From Fen-1298 sp963833465 (GTDB taxonomy: Bacteria > Bacteroidota > Ignavibacteria > UBA10030): a DNA stretch of 64,000 nucleotides. The notes under the pieces were generated by a model, which worked only from the letters and a program-made list of their open reading frames with translations, ran no database searches and had not been told where the DNA came from. The DNA is taken from positions 496,001 to 560,000 of the forward strand of contig CAWHXW010000004.1 of NCBI GenBank assembly GCA_963833465.1, read 5' to 3'. The position numbers were made by a program, and so were the translations under genes. The number at the start of each line of letters is the position of its first letter. Within the stretch, counting starts at the first letter, position 1. Below are positions 27,323-35,428 of this stretch, piece after piece.

Positions 27323-27476
27323 TCGTCATTGCGAACAGCTGTATCGGGAAGCAACCTCGTTTTTCCCTTGTTGTCAGATTGCTTCGTCTTCCGATTGACT
27401 TCGTCATTCGGAATCCTCGCAATGACAAAAGCACTCGGTCATTGCGAGCGACTGTAAGGAGCGTGGCAATCTCTCA
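27323..27476. repeat. Dispersed GTCATTGCGA...GCAATCTC repeat, two units
   Basis: Imperfect inverted-repeat units of the kind GTCATTGCGA - GAAGCAA(T/C)CTCG - AGATTGCTTC - TCGCAATGAC, followed by a half unit (GTCATTGCGAGCGACTG, then GGCAATCTCTC). The arms can fold into a long hairpin. Six clusters of this family occur between 27.3 and 30.2 kb and nowhere else in the window. Confidence 0.85.
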
Positions 27477-27794
27477 TTACTCCCATTCTAGATGCAGTAT
27501 TTCTCCATCATTATACAAATCTTTCCAATCAGGATTTACCTTATTAATAAGATCAAGTTTCTTCTGGCGCGAACCAGCCTTGATTTGCTTCTCTCGTGCA
27601 ATTGCATCGTATGCGGTCCCGAAGATTTCGTAATAAACAAGTTTGATGATATTATACCAACTGGTAAATCCCTTTATCAGCTTTTCTTTATGTTCCGATA
27701 CTCTTCGCACAAGATCATTTGTCATTCCTGTATATAATACAGTATTATTCTTATTGGTCATTATATAGATATAATATTGTCGTTCTTCATACAT
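27477..27794 (-). CDS. Small GIY-YIG nuclease-domain protein, copy 1
   Basis: 105 residues made of a single GIY-YIG (URI-type) domain: YYIYIMTNKNNTVLYTGMTNDLVRRVSEHK with the Y-Y motif and conserved arginine, then the glutamate in IAREKQIKAGSRQKKL. Stand-alone proteins of this size are widespread, and their function is unclear. It is a close paralogue of the gene at 28216-28542, and both end flush against a GGCAATCTCTC repeat, so each looks like part of a repeat-plus-gene unit that entered the hsd locus. Confidence 0.85.
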   Translation of the reverse strand: MYEERQYYIYIMTNKNNTVLYTGMTNDLVRRVSEHKEKLIKGFTSWYNIIKLVYYEIFGTAYDAIAREKQIKAGSRQKKLDLINKVNPDWKDLYNDGEILHLEWE

Positions 27795-28158
27795 ACAATT
27801 CTATTCCGTCATTGCGATCCCGACGTAAGTCGGGAGAAGCAATCTCACTTTTCCTTATGTTATCAGATTGCTTCAGTCGTGTCACTCCTTCGCAATGACA
27901 AGGTAAATATGCTGATAACCGGAGTTTTATTAGGTGGTCGCAATTTGCGACCACCTCGGACTTCTCTTCAGCAGTCAATTCAAAAATAAAATCTGCAGGA
28001 AACCTTTCAGGAATACGGCGGACCTGTTCTTTTAGGCGTCTTGTAGCCACACCACAGAGAATTGTATGATCGGAATCGAACATTACTTTTTGCCCGCGCA
28101 ATAAGAGAATCGTGCGTTCAATTCGCTCTTGTGATAATATCAAATCGTTGGAGGTCAC
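27787..28158 (-). pseudogene. ORF6N-domain protein, truncated by a dispersed repeat
   Basis: The first 80 residues match the ORF6N DNA-binding domain: ERIERTILLLRGQKVMFDSDHTILCGVATRRLKEQVRR, then RFPADFIFELTAEEKSEV. After NCDHL the expected rest of the domain (a tryptophan/proline-rich turn and FTEHG segment) is absent. The frame instead runs through the repeat at 27807-27900 to a stop overlapping the GIY-YIG start. ORF6N proteins occur on phages and near restriction genes. Confidence 0.75.
27807..27900. repeat. Dispersed repeat unit inside the ORF6N reading frame
   Basis: CGTCATTGCGATCCCGACG at the left and CTTCGCAATGACA at the right are inverted, with GAAGCAATCTC and CAGATTGCTTC inside. 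It supplies the last 30 or so codons of the truncated ORF6N gene. Confidence 0.85.
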
Positions 28159-28176
28159 TTTATCTTTCTTCCTTCT

Positions 28177-28213
28177 GTCATTGCGAGCGACTGCAAAGAG
28201 CGTGGCAATCTCT
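28177..28213. repeat. Dispersed repeat, half unit
   Basis: GTCATTGCGAGCGACTGC, then AGCGTGGCAATCTCTC. It precedes the 3' end of GIY-YIG copy 2 exactly as the matching half unit at 27440-27476 precedes copy 1. Confidence 0.85.
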
Positions 28214-28215
28214 CT

Positions 28216-28542
28216 TTATTCCCATTCAAGCGGCAGAATCTCGCCATCATAATACAAATCTTTCCACTCAGGATTTACACTATTAATAAGATCAAGTTTC
28301 TTCTTGCGTGAGCCAGCCTTGATTTGCTTCTCTCGTGCAATTGCATCGTATGCAGTTGCAAAGATTTCGTAATACACAAGTTTAATAGCATTGTAACGAC
28401 TTGTGAATCCCTTTTTCTTCTTTTCTTTGTGTTCCAACACTCTTCGCGCAAGATCGTTTGTCATTCCGGTATACAATACAGAGTTGTTCTTATTGGTCAT
28501 GATGTAAATATAATATTGGCGTTCTTCAAACATAGGTTCCAT
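28216..28542 (-). CDS. Small GIY-YIG nuclease-domain protein, copy 2
   Basis: 108 residues, nearly the same as the protein at 27477-27794 apart from a three-residue N-terminal extension and scattered changes (for example ARRVLEHKEKKKKGFTSRYNAIKL). The GIY-YIG core and the EKQIKAGS segment are intact. The DNA identity includes the flanking GGCAATCTCTC repeat, so the gene and its repeat were duplicated together inside the hsd locus. Confidence 0.85.
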   Translation of the reverse strand: MEPMFEERQYYIYIMTNKNNSVLYTGMTNDLARRVLEHKEKKKKGFTSRYNAIKLVYYEIFATAYDAIAREKQIKAGSRKKKLDLINSVNPEWKDLYYDGEILPLEWE

Positions 28543-28543
28543 T

Positions 28544-28829
28544 CGTCATTGACACCATTCTTCCTCGTCATTGCGATGACTGTAAGAAGCGCGGCAATCT
28601 CTCTCCTTGGTCATTGCGAACAGTCCTATCATGAAGCAATCCCGCTTTTTCCTTTGTTTTACAGATTGTTTTGGCCATTGCGAGCGCTTTTTGCGAAGCA
28701 ATCTCGCTTTTTCTCTCATTCATTCGTCATCGCGAGTCCCGAAGGGATGTGGCGATCTCACTCTTGGCTTGTTCATTCAGTTTGCTTCGGTCGCTTGCCC
28801 CTTTGGGGCTTCACTCCCTCGCAATGACG
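28544..28829. repeat. Cluster of dispersed repeat units
   Basis: About 286 bases holding at least four partial units: CGTCATTGCGATGACTG, GGTCATTGCGAACAGTC with GAAGCAATCCCGC, GGCCATTGCGAGCGC with GAAGCAATCTCGC, and CGTCATCGCGAGTCCC, closing with CTCGCAATGACG. It separates GIY-YIG copy 2 from the hsdS stop and holds no gene. Confidence 0.85.
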
Positions 28830-28838
28830 TTGTCCTGT

Positions 28839-30023
28839 TCACACCAGCTTCCCTTCAAACGCTTTCTTCAAAATGCTTTGGCGAAGTGTTTCGCTTTGCT
28901 GCAGACTGGCGGTGATTGTTTCTTCTAATTTATCTGCGACACTCAGGCGGCTTTCTATTTCTTCGACGACAGTATTCTGTTCACTTGATTCACAAAGCGG
29001 AATATTAAAATTGGATATTTGTTGTTGATTAATAGAAGCCATTCCAACGGTTTGTTGTGCATTTCTATTAAAATATTTATTTGCACTCAATAGGAACCAA
29101 TAATTTACATATTCACTATTGAAACCATTTTTTAACCTCACTCTAATATTTTTACTTTCATAGACAATAGGTTCATTTCTCTTTCGTATAACAGCTGTTT
29201 TTCCAACTAACTCTCGGCTATTTACCCTATTAACCAATAAATCGCCATCCAACAATCTATACTCTTTAATATCTTCTTTGGCTAAATTCATTCGTTTTAT
29301 ATCAAACCATTTTATTTTCCCCGAATCAATATTATACATCCGTAAACAAGCTATCCCATCATCAGAGTAAATGTTGGCAGGTTTGTAAATACCATTTTTC
29401 ATTGATTCAATTATTTCTCCCAACTTCACCCACTTCCATCCCTTTGGCAAGTCGCCTTCTTTGACATTCTTGTTCGTCAGCTTACCTTCAAACGCATATT
29501 TCAACACGGCCTGTCGGTACACTTTGAGTTGATCGAGTGCAGTATGCAGCTGCTCTTTCCCTTTTTCTAATTCACTTAAGAGTTCTTCTAACTTTGCTAC
29601 GATGCGGTGTTGTTCGGGGAGAGGCGGGAGAGGAAAGTCAGCTTTTTCTAAAAACTGAAAATGCCTAGCGTAACCTTTATCTTCAATTTTAACTGTAAAT
29701 AGCGAGTAGTAGAAAAACTTAGGATTAATATTCGCTTTAGCTTTTAATACTTTAATTCCATCAGCACCAGCAATAAATTTGAAAGTGATATACTTCTTTA
29801 CTTTTGTGTGATCTCCAAAAATAATAAATGGTGGTTCATTCGGAACAATCAGGCTCTCATTATTAAAAAATCCACCAATTAATTCTTGCCCTTGATCTAC
29901 TACAGGATACTTACCTTCTTGAAGATAATCTTTCTGTTGAATTTTAAGTTTATTCAGTGAAATTTTATCGCAAATCTCTCCAAGCTTAACCCACTTCCAA
30001 TTTTTTGGTAATTCGGTATTCAT
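28839..30023 (-). CDS. hsdS: Type I restriction-modification specificity subunit HsdS
   Basis: 394 residues from ATG at 30023 (MNTELPKNWKWVKLGEICDKIS); the frame is open further upstream only because it crosses a dispersed repeat. Two target-recognition domains are visible, each opening with a W-KWVKLGEI segment (near 8 and near 200) and each followed by a central or C-terminal conserved helix (PPLPEQHRIVAKLEELLSELEKG and IESRLSVADKLEETITASL). HsdS sets the bipartite DNA target of the HsdM/HsdR complex. It is encoded between the AlbA_2 gene and the repeat cluster. Confidence 0.95.
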   Translation of the reverse strand: MNTELPKNWKWVKLGEICDKISLNKLKIQQKDYLQEGKYPVVDQGQELIGGFFNNESLIVPNEPPFIIFGDHTKVKKYITFKFIAGADGIKVLKAKANINPKFFYYSLFTVKIEDKGYARHFQFLEKADFPLPPLPEQHRIVAKLEELLSELEKGKEQLHTALDQLKVYRQAVLKYAFEGKLTNKNVKEGDLPKGWKWVKLGEIIESMKNGIYKPANIYSDDGIACLRMYNIDSGKIKWFDIKRMNLAKEDIKEYRLLDGDLLVNRVNSRELVGKTAVIRKRNEPIVYESKNIRVRLKNGFNSEYVNYWFLLSANKYFNRNAQQTVGMASINQQQISNFNIPLCESSEQNTVVEEIESRLSVADKLEETITASLQQSETLRQSILKKAFEGKLV

Positions 30024-30050
30024 TATAAGGGCATCATTTCTTTTTTTAGT

Positions 30051-30139
30051 CGTCATTGCGAGCGACCGCAGGGAGCGCGGCAATCTCGTCTTTGCTTGGT
30101 TGATCAGATTGCTTCAGCACAAAGCGCCTCGCAATGACG
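30051..30139. repeat. Dispersed repeat, complete inverted unit
   Basis: The best preserved unit: CGTCATTGCGAGCGACCG at the left, CGCCTCGCAATGACG at the right, with GGCAATCTCG and CAGATTGCTTC inside. It lies directly upstream of hsdS and is crossed by its extended frame. Confidence 0.9.
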
Positions 30140-30168
30140 GGGCTGGATTACGCCGCCAGCGTCTCATA

Positions 30169-30312
30169 ATGTCCATCAAATAAGAATCGGCATAAAATCG
30201 GCATTTTTGGTTATCAAGTCCATTGTTATCAAATAACCATCAAATAAGACTTGGCGAAAACAAGACAATTTTGACAGCACCTTCAAGTATAATCATATGA
30301 CCATCACATAAG
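30169..30312. repeat. Three 16-bp motifs at exact 64-bp spacing
   Basis: ATGTCCATCAAATAAG (30169), ATAACCATCAAATAAG (30233) and ATGACCATCACATAAG (30297) recur every 64 bases in the gap after the AlbA_2 gene. The sequences between them are not alike. Just left, GCCGCCAGCGTCTC (30152-30165) nearly repeats the 3' end of hsdR (GCCGCCAACGTCTC at 31775-31788). Confidence 0.6.
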
Positions 30313-30315
30313 ATT

Positions 30316-31764
30316 TTACGCCCAAAATGGTATATAACTGGCATACTTCCTTGACTTGCTATTTGGGTCATCGTCCTTTACCAATCCTTCATCAATTGTT
30401 TCTTTTATTATTCTGGAAGCTATGGAAGAATTCTGCACTTCAATTTTAAACCGATCACGCAAACTTTGGTTGGTCATTTTTTCGTTCGAAACATATTTGA
30501 GACAGCAATGCTGGTAACAGGCGCGAATACGATCGTTTTTCTCCATTGCATTTAATGCTTTGGGTGCATACAACACTGCTTTGGTATGTTTTTCCGAAGT
30601 AATAAAATCGGGTGCCGGTAATTGAAATATTTCAGAATATGCAATGACTTTATCAATACCGCTCCCCTTTTCTTCGCAAATACCGATACGTCTCATAAAT
30701 GCGGCAAGCGCTTCATTACGGCTTTGGTATTCATCAATAAAACGAATGGGTGTAATGAGAGGAAGTCCGGGATTAGAAATTTCAATCCGGTCCGAATAAA
30801 TTTCGATCATTGGTCCCGTGCCGGCAATACTGAAATCCTGATGGATTAAAGCATTGGCAACCAATTCGCGAACGGCAATTTCCGGATACACACGAACGGT
30901 TTCTCTAATTGCAGATTTGATGGCTTCGTTTGTCGGCAACTGATCGTTGATAAAATTGACCAATAACTCAAATGCAACCGCATATCCCTTTACACCGGTT
31001 TGATCTTTGATTGTTTCAATTTTGTTTTTGCCTTTGTAGACAACCACACGCGGCGCTTTGCGGGCAAGTGAAGAGAACTTAGTCAGGTCTTTGGCAAAAA
31101 GTATTCCGCCAAGGGCGGTAATGGAATATTTCGTATGCCGTTCAATCAATTGTTCAGATTGAAGTTTTTCCAATACTCCATCGCGTGAGGTAGGATAAGG
31201 AAGTTTTAATAATTCAAAAAATGCCTGCGTATCCAAAAGCGCAATCACTTCATCGGCCGAAACACCAGAAAGAGCAATTTCCTTTTCAAATGGAATATGC
31301 GGTTCCTTGTTCCATATTTTTCTTTCCTTTTCGGGAAACTCACTGAGCAAACGGGTAATACTTCCCACTCGAATATATGCCTTGTACATAAAATCAACCG
31401 GTTGGTTTCGCGTGGCTTCAATTTCAAAGACAGCAACAGATTTGCCTTCTATCTCAAATTCGTGGACGAAAAAATCAACTCGTGGATTAAGTCGCTGAGC
31501 CAGCCAATGAATAATTTCTTCGTTGCCTTTTTTGTATTGAGTAGGTTTAAAATCAGTTCCAAGAATTTTGTGAGTAGAATTTTCTATCCCGAATATCAGA
31601 TAACCGTGTTTTTGATTATTTAGACACGCACCATTAGATAACGCCGACAATAATTCTCCAACTTCCTCCGGCGAATGGAAATTAAATTTGTATTCGACCC
31701 ACTCAGATTCTTTTGGGAGTTTCAGCAATTGTTGCATAAGAAGTTTGATATCATCATTGCTCAT
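30316..31764 (-). CDS. AlbA_2 DNA-binding / GHKL-ATPase-like protein in the type I locus
   Basis: 482 residues. The N-terminal AlbA_2 (Schlafen-like) domain is at about 15-140: ESEWVEYKFNFHSPEEVGELLSALSNGACLN, GYLIFGIENSTHKILG and VDFMYKAYIRVGS. A C-terminal GHKL-type ATPase-like part (COG2865 type) follows: AVRELVANALIHQDFSIAGTGPMIEIYSDRIEISNPG, then GICEEKGSGIDKVI. A winged-helix tail (about 405-480) ends the protein. Such proteins often sit inside type I restriction loci; their role is not established. It lies six bases after hsdR. Confidence 0.85.
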   Translation of the reverse strand: MSNDDIKLLMQQLLKLPKESEWVEYKFNFHSPEEVGELLSALSNGACLNNQKHGYLIFGIENSTHKILGTDFKPTQYKKGNEEIIHWLAQRLNPRVDFFVHEFEIEGKSVAVFEIEATRNQPVDFMYKAYIRVGSITRLLSEFPEKERKIWNKEPHIPFEKEIALSGVSADEVIALLDTQAFFELLKLPYPTSRDGVLEKLQSEQLIERHTKYSITALGGILFAKDLTKFSSLARKAPRVVVYKGKNKIETIKDQTGVKGYAVAFELLVNFINDQLPTNEAIKSAIRETVRVYPEIAVRELVANALIHQDFSIAGTGPMIEIYSDRIEISNPGLPLITPIRFIDEYQSRNEALAAFMRRIGICEEKGSGIDKVIAYSEIFQLPAPDFITSEKHTKAVLYAPKALNAMEKNDRIRACYQHCCLKYVSNEKMTNQSLRDRFKIEVQNSSIASRIIKETIDEGLVKDDDPNSKSRKYASYIPFWA

Positions 31765-31770
31765 AATTTT

Positions 31771-34563
31771 TTATGCCGCCAACGTCTCGTTCAACTCGTT
31801 AATAATCTCATCTGTCTTTTCGCCAAACAACTCCCACATTCTTCCCAATCCGCCATTATCTCCAAAAGGAGATAATGCAAAATCCTCTTTCTCAATATGA
31901 AAACTGATTGCCACGTAGTCTTTGATCATCCTCAGCCACTGCATCTGCTCTTCAGTAAACTTAAGAGCGCCCGCCTGCTTTTTAAATACCCATTCCTGGA
32001 AATTCTTATCAACCGTCTTATCATACGGAGAAAGAACCTTATCGATGCCGGTCACTTTGCGTAATAAGGAAACAAGCGCAACCAATTCCGTTTTTGGCGA
32101 ACTGCGCTGCGCGGAACCTGTGAGGGGGGTCTCCTGCTGTTCAAACGCTCCCCACAATCGCAGCGGCGCTAATGCCGGTTTATCGCTTTTCAGCTTGTCC
32201 GAAACTTCCTTGATCATTGCGTATGTCAGCTCGCGCCTGCGATACGGCTGGTTGTAAAAAATCTGCAGTGCGATAATTTCATTCTTATGCGCTTCTATCC
32301 ATGCGGTAAACTCTTGTATCAACTCATTCGCTTTCGCTTTATTCTGTCCATCCCAGCCAACAGCAGTAATTTTATCCGGATTAATAGTATCAATCAGTTG
32401 CTCGTGCGTTTTGCGAACATTTTCGATATAGGCATTTAAATCCCCCGTGAACACTTTTGCCGCTTCTTCGATAATTACAGAATGTTTTTGCCGAATTGCT
32501 GTTTCAATTGCAACCGGAGATTCACCTGACATGCTCTTCTTTACTTTTTCTTCCAACTCTTCCACTACATCCGGGTTGTAAGCATGGAGCAATTCTTTGG
32601 CTATCTGTGCAAGAGACTTCCCTTGTGTTTTTTGGGCAACCTGTATCCGTTCCGGTTCGCTGATTTGTTTTTCAAGCCGTATTAAGCGATTGGCAAGCGA
32701 AGTAAACAGATCTTCATCCCGCGCTCCCACTGCAACCGCACCGAGCAGATCTTTTAACGGTACGGAAGGTTTTTTCTCCAACGGACGGCTGTCGGTCTTT
32801 AAACTCTTGGTAACGCCGATTGCATCCACAATCACAAAATGGTCTTTGGTATATTTTGCGCTTGGCGTTACTTTCTTCAATTCATCCAATGTAATGGTCC
32901 GCGTGCCGCGCCCTTTCATCTGCTCAAAATAGTTGCGGCTTTTTACATCGCGCATAAAGAACAAACACTCCAGAGGTTTTACGTCAGTTCCAGTGGCAAT
33001 CATATCCACAGTAACAGCAATACGCGGATAATAGTCGTTACGGAACTGCGCAAGTGTGTTTTTAGGATCATCAGCATTGTAAGTGATCTTTTTACAGAAT
33101 TTATTTTCCTCAGCAAATTCTTCCCTCACGATCTGGATAATATCATCGGCATGCGAATCGGATTTTGCAAAGATAAGCGTTTTGGGAACTTCAAACTTGC
33201 CGTCTGTATCAAAGCGTTCAGGAAATATTTCGGGGAATCGCTCTTTTAATGTTTTCACAATGAGGCGAATTTGATTAGTGTTCACGACCGTATCATCCAA
33301 CTGCTTTGCCGAGTAGGCAACATCTTCGTCAGATTGAAGCCAGCGTTTCTTGCGTGTCAGTTTATCGCGGTGGTCAACATATTGCCCTTTCCAAACAACG
33401 CTTCCTTTTTTGGTAATATCAGTTTCGATAATAAAGACATCACTGCCGACATTCACGCCGTCAGTAACAGCTTCTTCGTGCGTGTATTCGCTGACGATAT
33501 TCTGGTTGAAGAACCCGAATGTTCTATTGTCCGGTGTCGCTGTAAGTCCGATCAGGAAGCTGTCGAAATAATCGAGCACCTGCTTCCACAAATTGTAAAT
33601 ACTGCGATGGCATTCGTCGATCACGATGAAATCAAAAAACTCGATAGGCACCTTTCCGTTATAGACAACTGGCACCGGTTCTTTCGGCTGGAATTTGCGC
33701 TCGTTCGGATTTTCCTCTTCCGCGCTTTCGTCTAATTCTGTTTCTTTTAATATCGAGTACAATCGCTGTATGGTACTGATACATACCTGCGCATCACCTG
33801 GCACAAAACTGCTCCGCAACCGCTGAACATTATATAATTCTGTAAATCTGCGATTATCGTCATTCGGCTGGTAGGCCAGAAATTCCTGCTCGGCCTGCTC
33901 GCCTAAGTTTTTTGTATCGACCAAGAAGAGAATGCGCTTGGCTCCGGAATATTTTAGCAAGCGATACACGGAGGTAATGGCAGTAAAAGTCTTGCCTGAA
34001 CCGGTCGCCATTTGTATCAACGCACGGGGACGGTTTTCCTTGAACGATACATCCAGATTGTTAATTGCACGGATCTGGCAATCGCGCAAACCATCTGTTG
34101 GTAAAACAGGCAAACTCAATAATCGTTTGCGAAGCGATGAACCTCTTTGCAGCCAATCGACAAAAGTCTCGGGACGATGGAATGAAAACAATTCACGGGA
34201 ACGTGGTTTAGGGTCTGTATAATCTGTAAAGCGAGTAACGTCGCCTATGCTTTCGTAAAGAAACACAAGAGGTTCATTGTTTAGATATTTCAGTTTTGAT
34301 GTTGCGTATTCTTCGGTTTGAGATTCGTGTGTAGTTAAATGTATACCTTCTTCTTTTCGCTTAGCTTCAATAACGCCAACCGGTTTTTTATTTACAAAGA
34401 GAATGTAATCGGCGGGGCCGATATCTGTTTGATATTCCCGAACTGCAACGCCCACACCTGTGCCAAGATTGATCTTATCCTTACTTTGTATAAACCAACC
34501 GGAAGCAGTAAGCTGCTTATCGATTAAATCACGCGCACGTTGTTCAGGAGTTTGGTTTATCAT
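31771..34563 (-). CDS. hsdR: Type I restriction endonuclease subunit HsdR
   Basis: 930 residues. An N-terminal HSDR_N nuclease domain has D51, then VIEAKRK with E67 and K69. An SF2 helicase/translocase core has Walker A MATGSGKT (185-192), DECH (316-319), SFLIGLTATP, and the second RecA domain with QMKGRGTRT. The C-terminal helical part resembles the EcoEI-type R subunit and binds the methyltransferase core. It translocates and cuts unmethylated DNA with HsdM and HsdS. It is the first gene of the minus-strand locus hsdR-AlbA_2-hsdS-hsdM. Confidence 0.96.
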   Translation of the reverse strand: MINQTPEQRARDLIDKQLTASGWFIQSKDKINLGTGVGVAVREYQTDIGPADYILFVNKKPVGVIEAKRKEEGIHLTTHESQTEEYATSKLKYLNNEPLVFLYESIGDVTRFTDYTDPKPRSRELFSFHRPETFVDWLQRGSSLRKRLLSLPVLPTDGLRDCQIRAINNLDVSFKENRPRALIQMATGSGKTFTAITSVYRLLKYSGAKRILFLVDTKNLGEQAEQEFLAYQPNDDNRRFTELYNVQRLRSSFVPGDAQVCISTIQRLYSILKETELDESAEEENPNERKFQPKEPVPVVYNGKVPIEFFDFIVIDECHRSIYNLWKQVLDYFDSFLIGLTATPDNRTFGFFNQNIVSEYTHEEAVTDGVNVGSDVFIIETDITKKGSVVWKGQYVDHRDKLTRKKRWLQSDEDVAYSAKQLDDTVVNTNQIRLIVKTLKERFPEIFPERFDTDGKFEVPKTLIFAKSDSHADDIIQIVREEFAEENKFCKKITYNADDPKNTLAQFRNDYYPRIAVTVDMIATGTDVKPLECLFFMRDVKSRNYFEQMKGRGTRTITLDELKKVTPSAKYTKDHFVIVDAIGVTKSLKTDSRPLEKKPSVPLKDLLGAVAVGARDEDLFTSLANRLIRLEKQISEPERIQVAQKTQGKSLAQIAKELLHAYNPDVVEELEEKVKKSMSGESPVAIETAIRQKHSVIIEEAAKVFTGDLNAYIENVRKTHEQLIDTINPDKITAVGWDGQNKAKANELIQEFTAWIEAHKNEIIALQIFYNQPYRRRELTYAMIKEVSDKLKSDKPALAPLRLWGAFEQQETPLTGSAQRSSPKTELVALVSLLRKVTGIDKVLSPYDKTVDKNFQEWVFKKQAGALKFTEEQMQWLRMIKDYVAISFHIEKEDFALSPFGDNGGLGRMWELFGEKTDEIINELNETLAA

Positions 34564-34729
34564 GTTGTATTATTAAAACATTTGCGAAATCAACCACCAA
34601 CCTATGAGTATTAAGACATATCACAGACTTCATCCTTAAAAAACTCATTTCATAGAAATTTCTTTGACATTTGCCCTGTTAGGAGTTGATTTGTGCCATT
34701 AATGTAACCGAATGAAGGCGTAAAATCAA

Positions 34730-34870
34730 TTTTATGGCGACGTATTTTGGGCTTATAATAATAGCCCTGACGCACTACCAGACGCCAGACGTTTAGGGAG
34801 GCTAACTTTGCCGTCGGGGAGACGGCGCAGGAATAACCTAATAGACGTTAAGGGTTTTGTCAATTGATAT
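34730..34870. other. Unexplained hairpin-rich intergenic segment
   Basis: The 656-base gap between divergent hsdR and the small-gene operon has no gene. At 34730-34870 several helices are possible: GGGCT/AGCCC, a perfect GCCGTC-GGGGA-GACGGC hairpin, and a repeated GACGTTTAGGG/GACGTTAAGGG. It is more GC rich than its surroundings. It may be a structured RNA or leader, or a remnant of a mobile element end. No known RNA family was recognised. The rest of 34564-35097 shows nothing. Confidence 0.35.
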
Positions 34871-35097
34871 TTTTGTGGGGGAGTTGCCAAAAACTCGGGA
34901 TTCTCGAACATACATACGAGATTTCAAAGTTTTCAGCAAGTCATTTATTACCGAGGTATCGATATTGATCATATTCTTGTGTTGGATAGTTCAACCCGCT
35001 TCGAGAGTTTTTTAATTGAGCCCTTGGAGCCGTATATGAGCCCTTGTGTAATTGGGTATCCCGTTTGTCCCCTTAATGTCTCCTTTTTGTGATGTCC

Positions 35098-35150
35098 TGT
35101 TCATAATTTGCCATTGTTCATAATTTTTGAACAAGTGATAAAAATGAACA
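35098..35150 (+). promoter_or_regulatory. Nested palindromic operator of the small-gene operon
   Basis: Four half-sites are arranged symmetrically: TGTTCA at 35098 and 35115, TGAACA at 35128 and 35145, with spacings 17, 13 and 17. The inner pair forms TTGTTCA-N7-TGAACAA. A -10-like TATAAC follows at 35162-35167, 50 bases before the first start codon. This is a strong candidate for cooperative binding of a dimeric repressor. Confidence 0.65.
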
Positions 35151-35219
35151 AAATATTTTGGTATAACATATCAAGGAACTGAGACATTGTTTTGGATTAA
35201 TAATTAAAGGACAAGTTAT

Positions 35220-35399
35220 ATGGCACGCAGAAAGAATCCCGCGGATGATTTTAAGTTCGAAATTGTATACGATGGAGAAATGTCAAAGGAAGAATTAATA
35301 TCCGTCCTTGATATGTTGGCCGATCAAGCTATTAAAAACTGGCAAAAACAGAAACCGGAAAACCAGGATAATAGTACATCTCAAGACGTAGTGAAATAG
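35220..35399 (+). CDS. Small paralogous protein 1 of 3
   Basis: 59 residues: MARRKNPADDFKFEIVYDGEMSKEELISVLDMLADQAIKNW, then a polar tail. Start ATG at 35220 with AAAGGA upstream. It shares with the two following genes a pattern MAR(R)K, then KxEI(V/I), a central E(P/M)(L/S) turn, and a final acidic helix ending I(I/V)xKM. The fold looks like a strand followed by one long helix. No known family is recognised. It is the first gene behind the nested operator at 35098-35150. Confidence 0.75.
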   Translation: MARRKNPADDFKFEIVYDGEMSKEELISVLDMLADQAIKNWQKQKPENQDNSTSQDVVK

Positions 35400-35428
35400 C
35401 ATGGGTTGCGACCGAAAGGGCATTTTTA

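Noticed and set aside
30169..30312. Possible CRISPR array (three motifs at 64-bp spacing)
   Set aside because: Only 16 bases are shared, three copies are present, the last overlaps the gene edge, and there are no cas genes.
34730..34870. Group II intron domain V or known riboswitch
   Set aside because: The hairpin lacks the domain V catalytic triad and bulge, there is no intron-encoded protein, and no riboswitch core motif was recognised.
35098..35150. LexA (SOS) box
   Set aside because: The known SOS box of Gram-positive type is GAAC-N4-GTTC; here the half-sites face the opposite way with different spacing.
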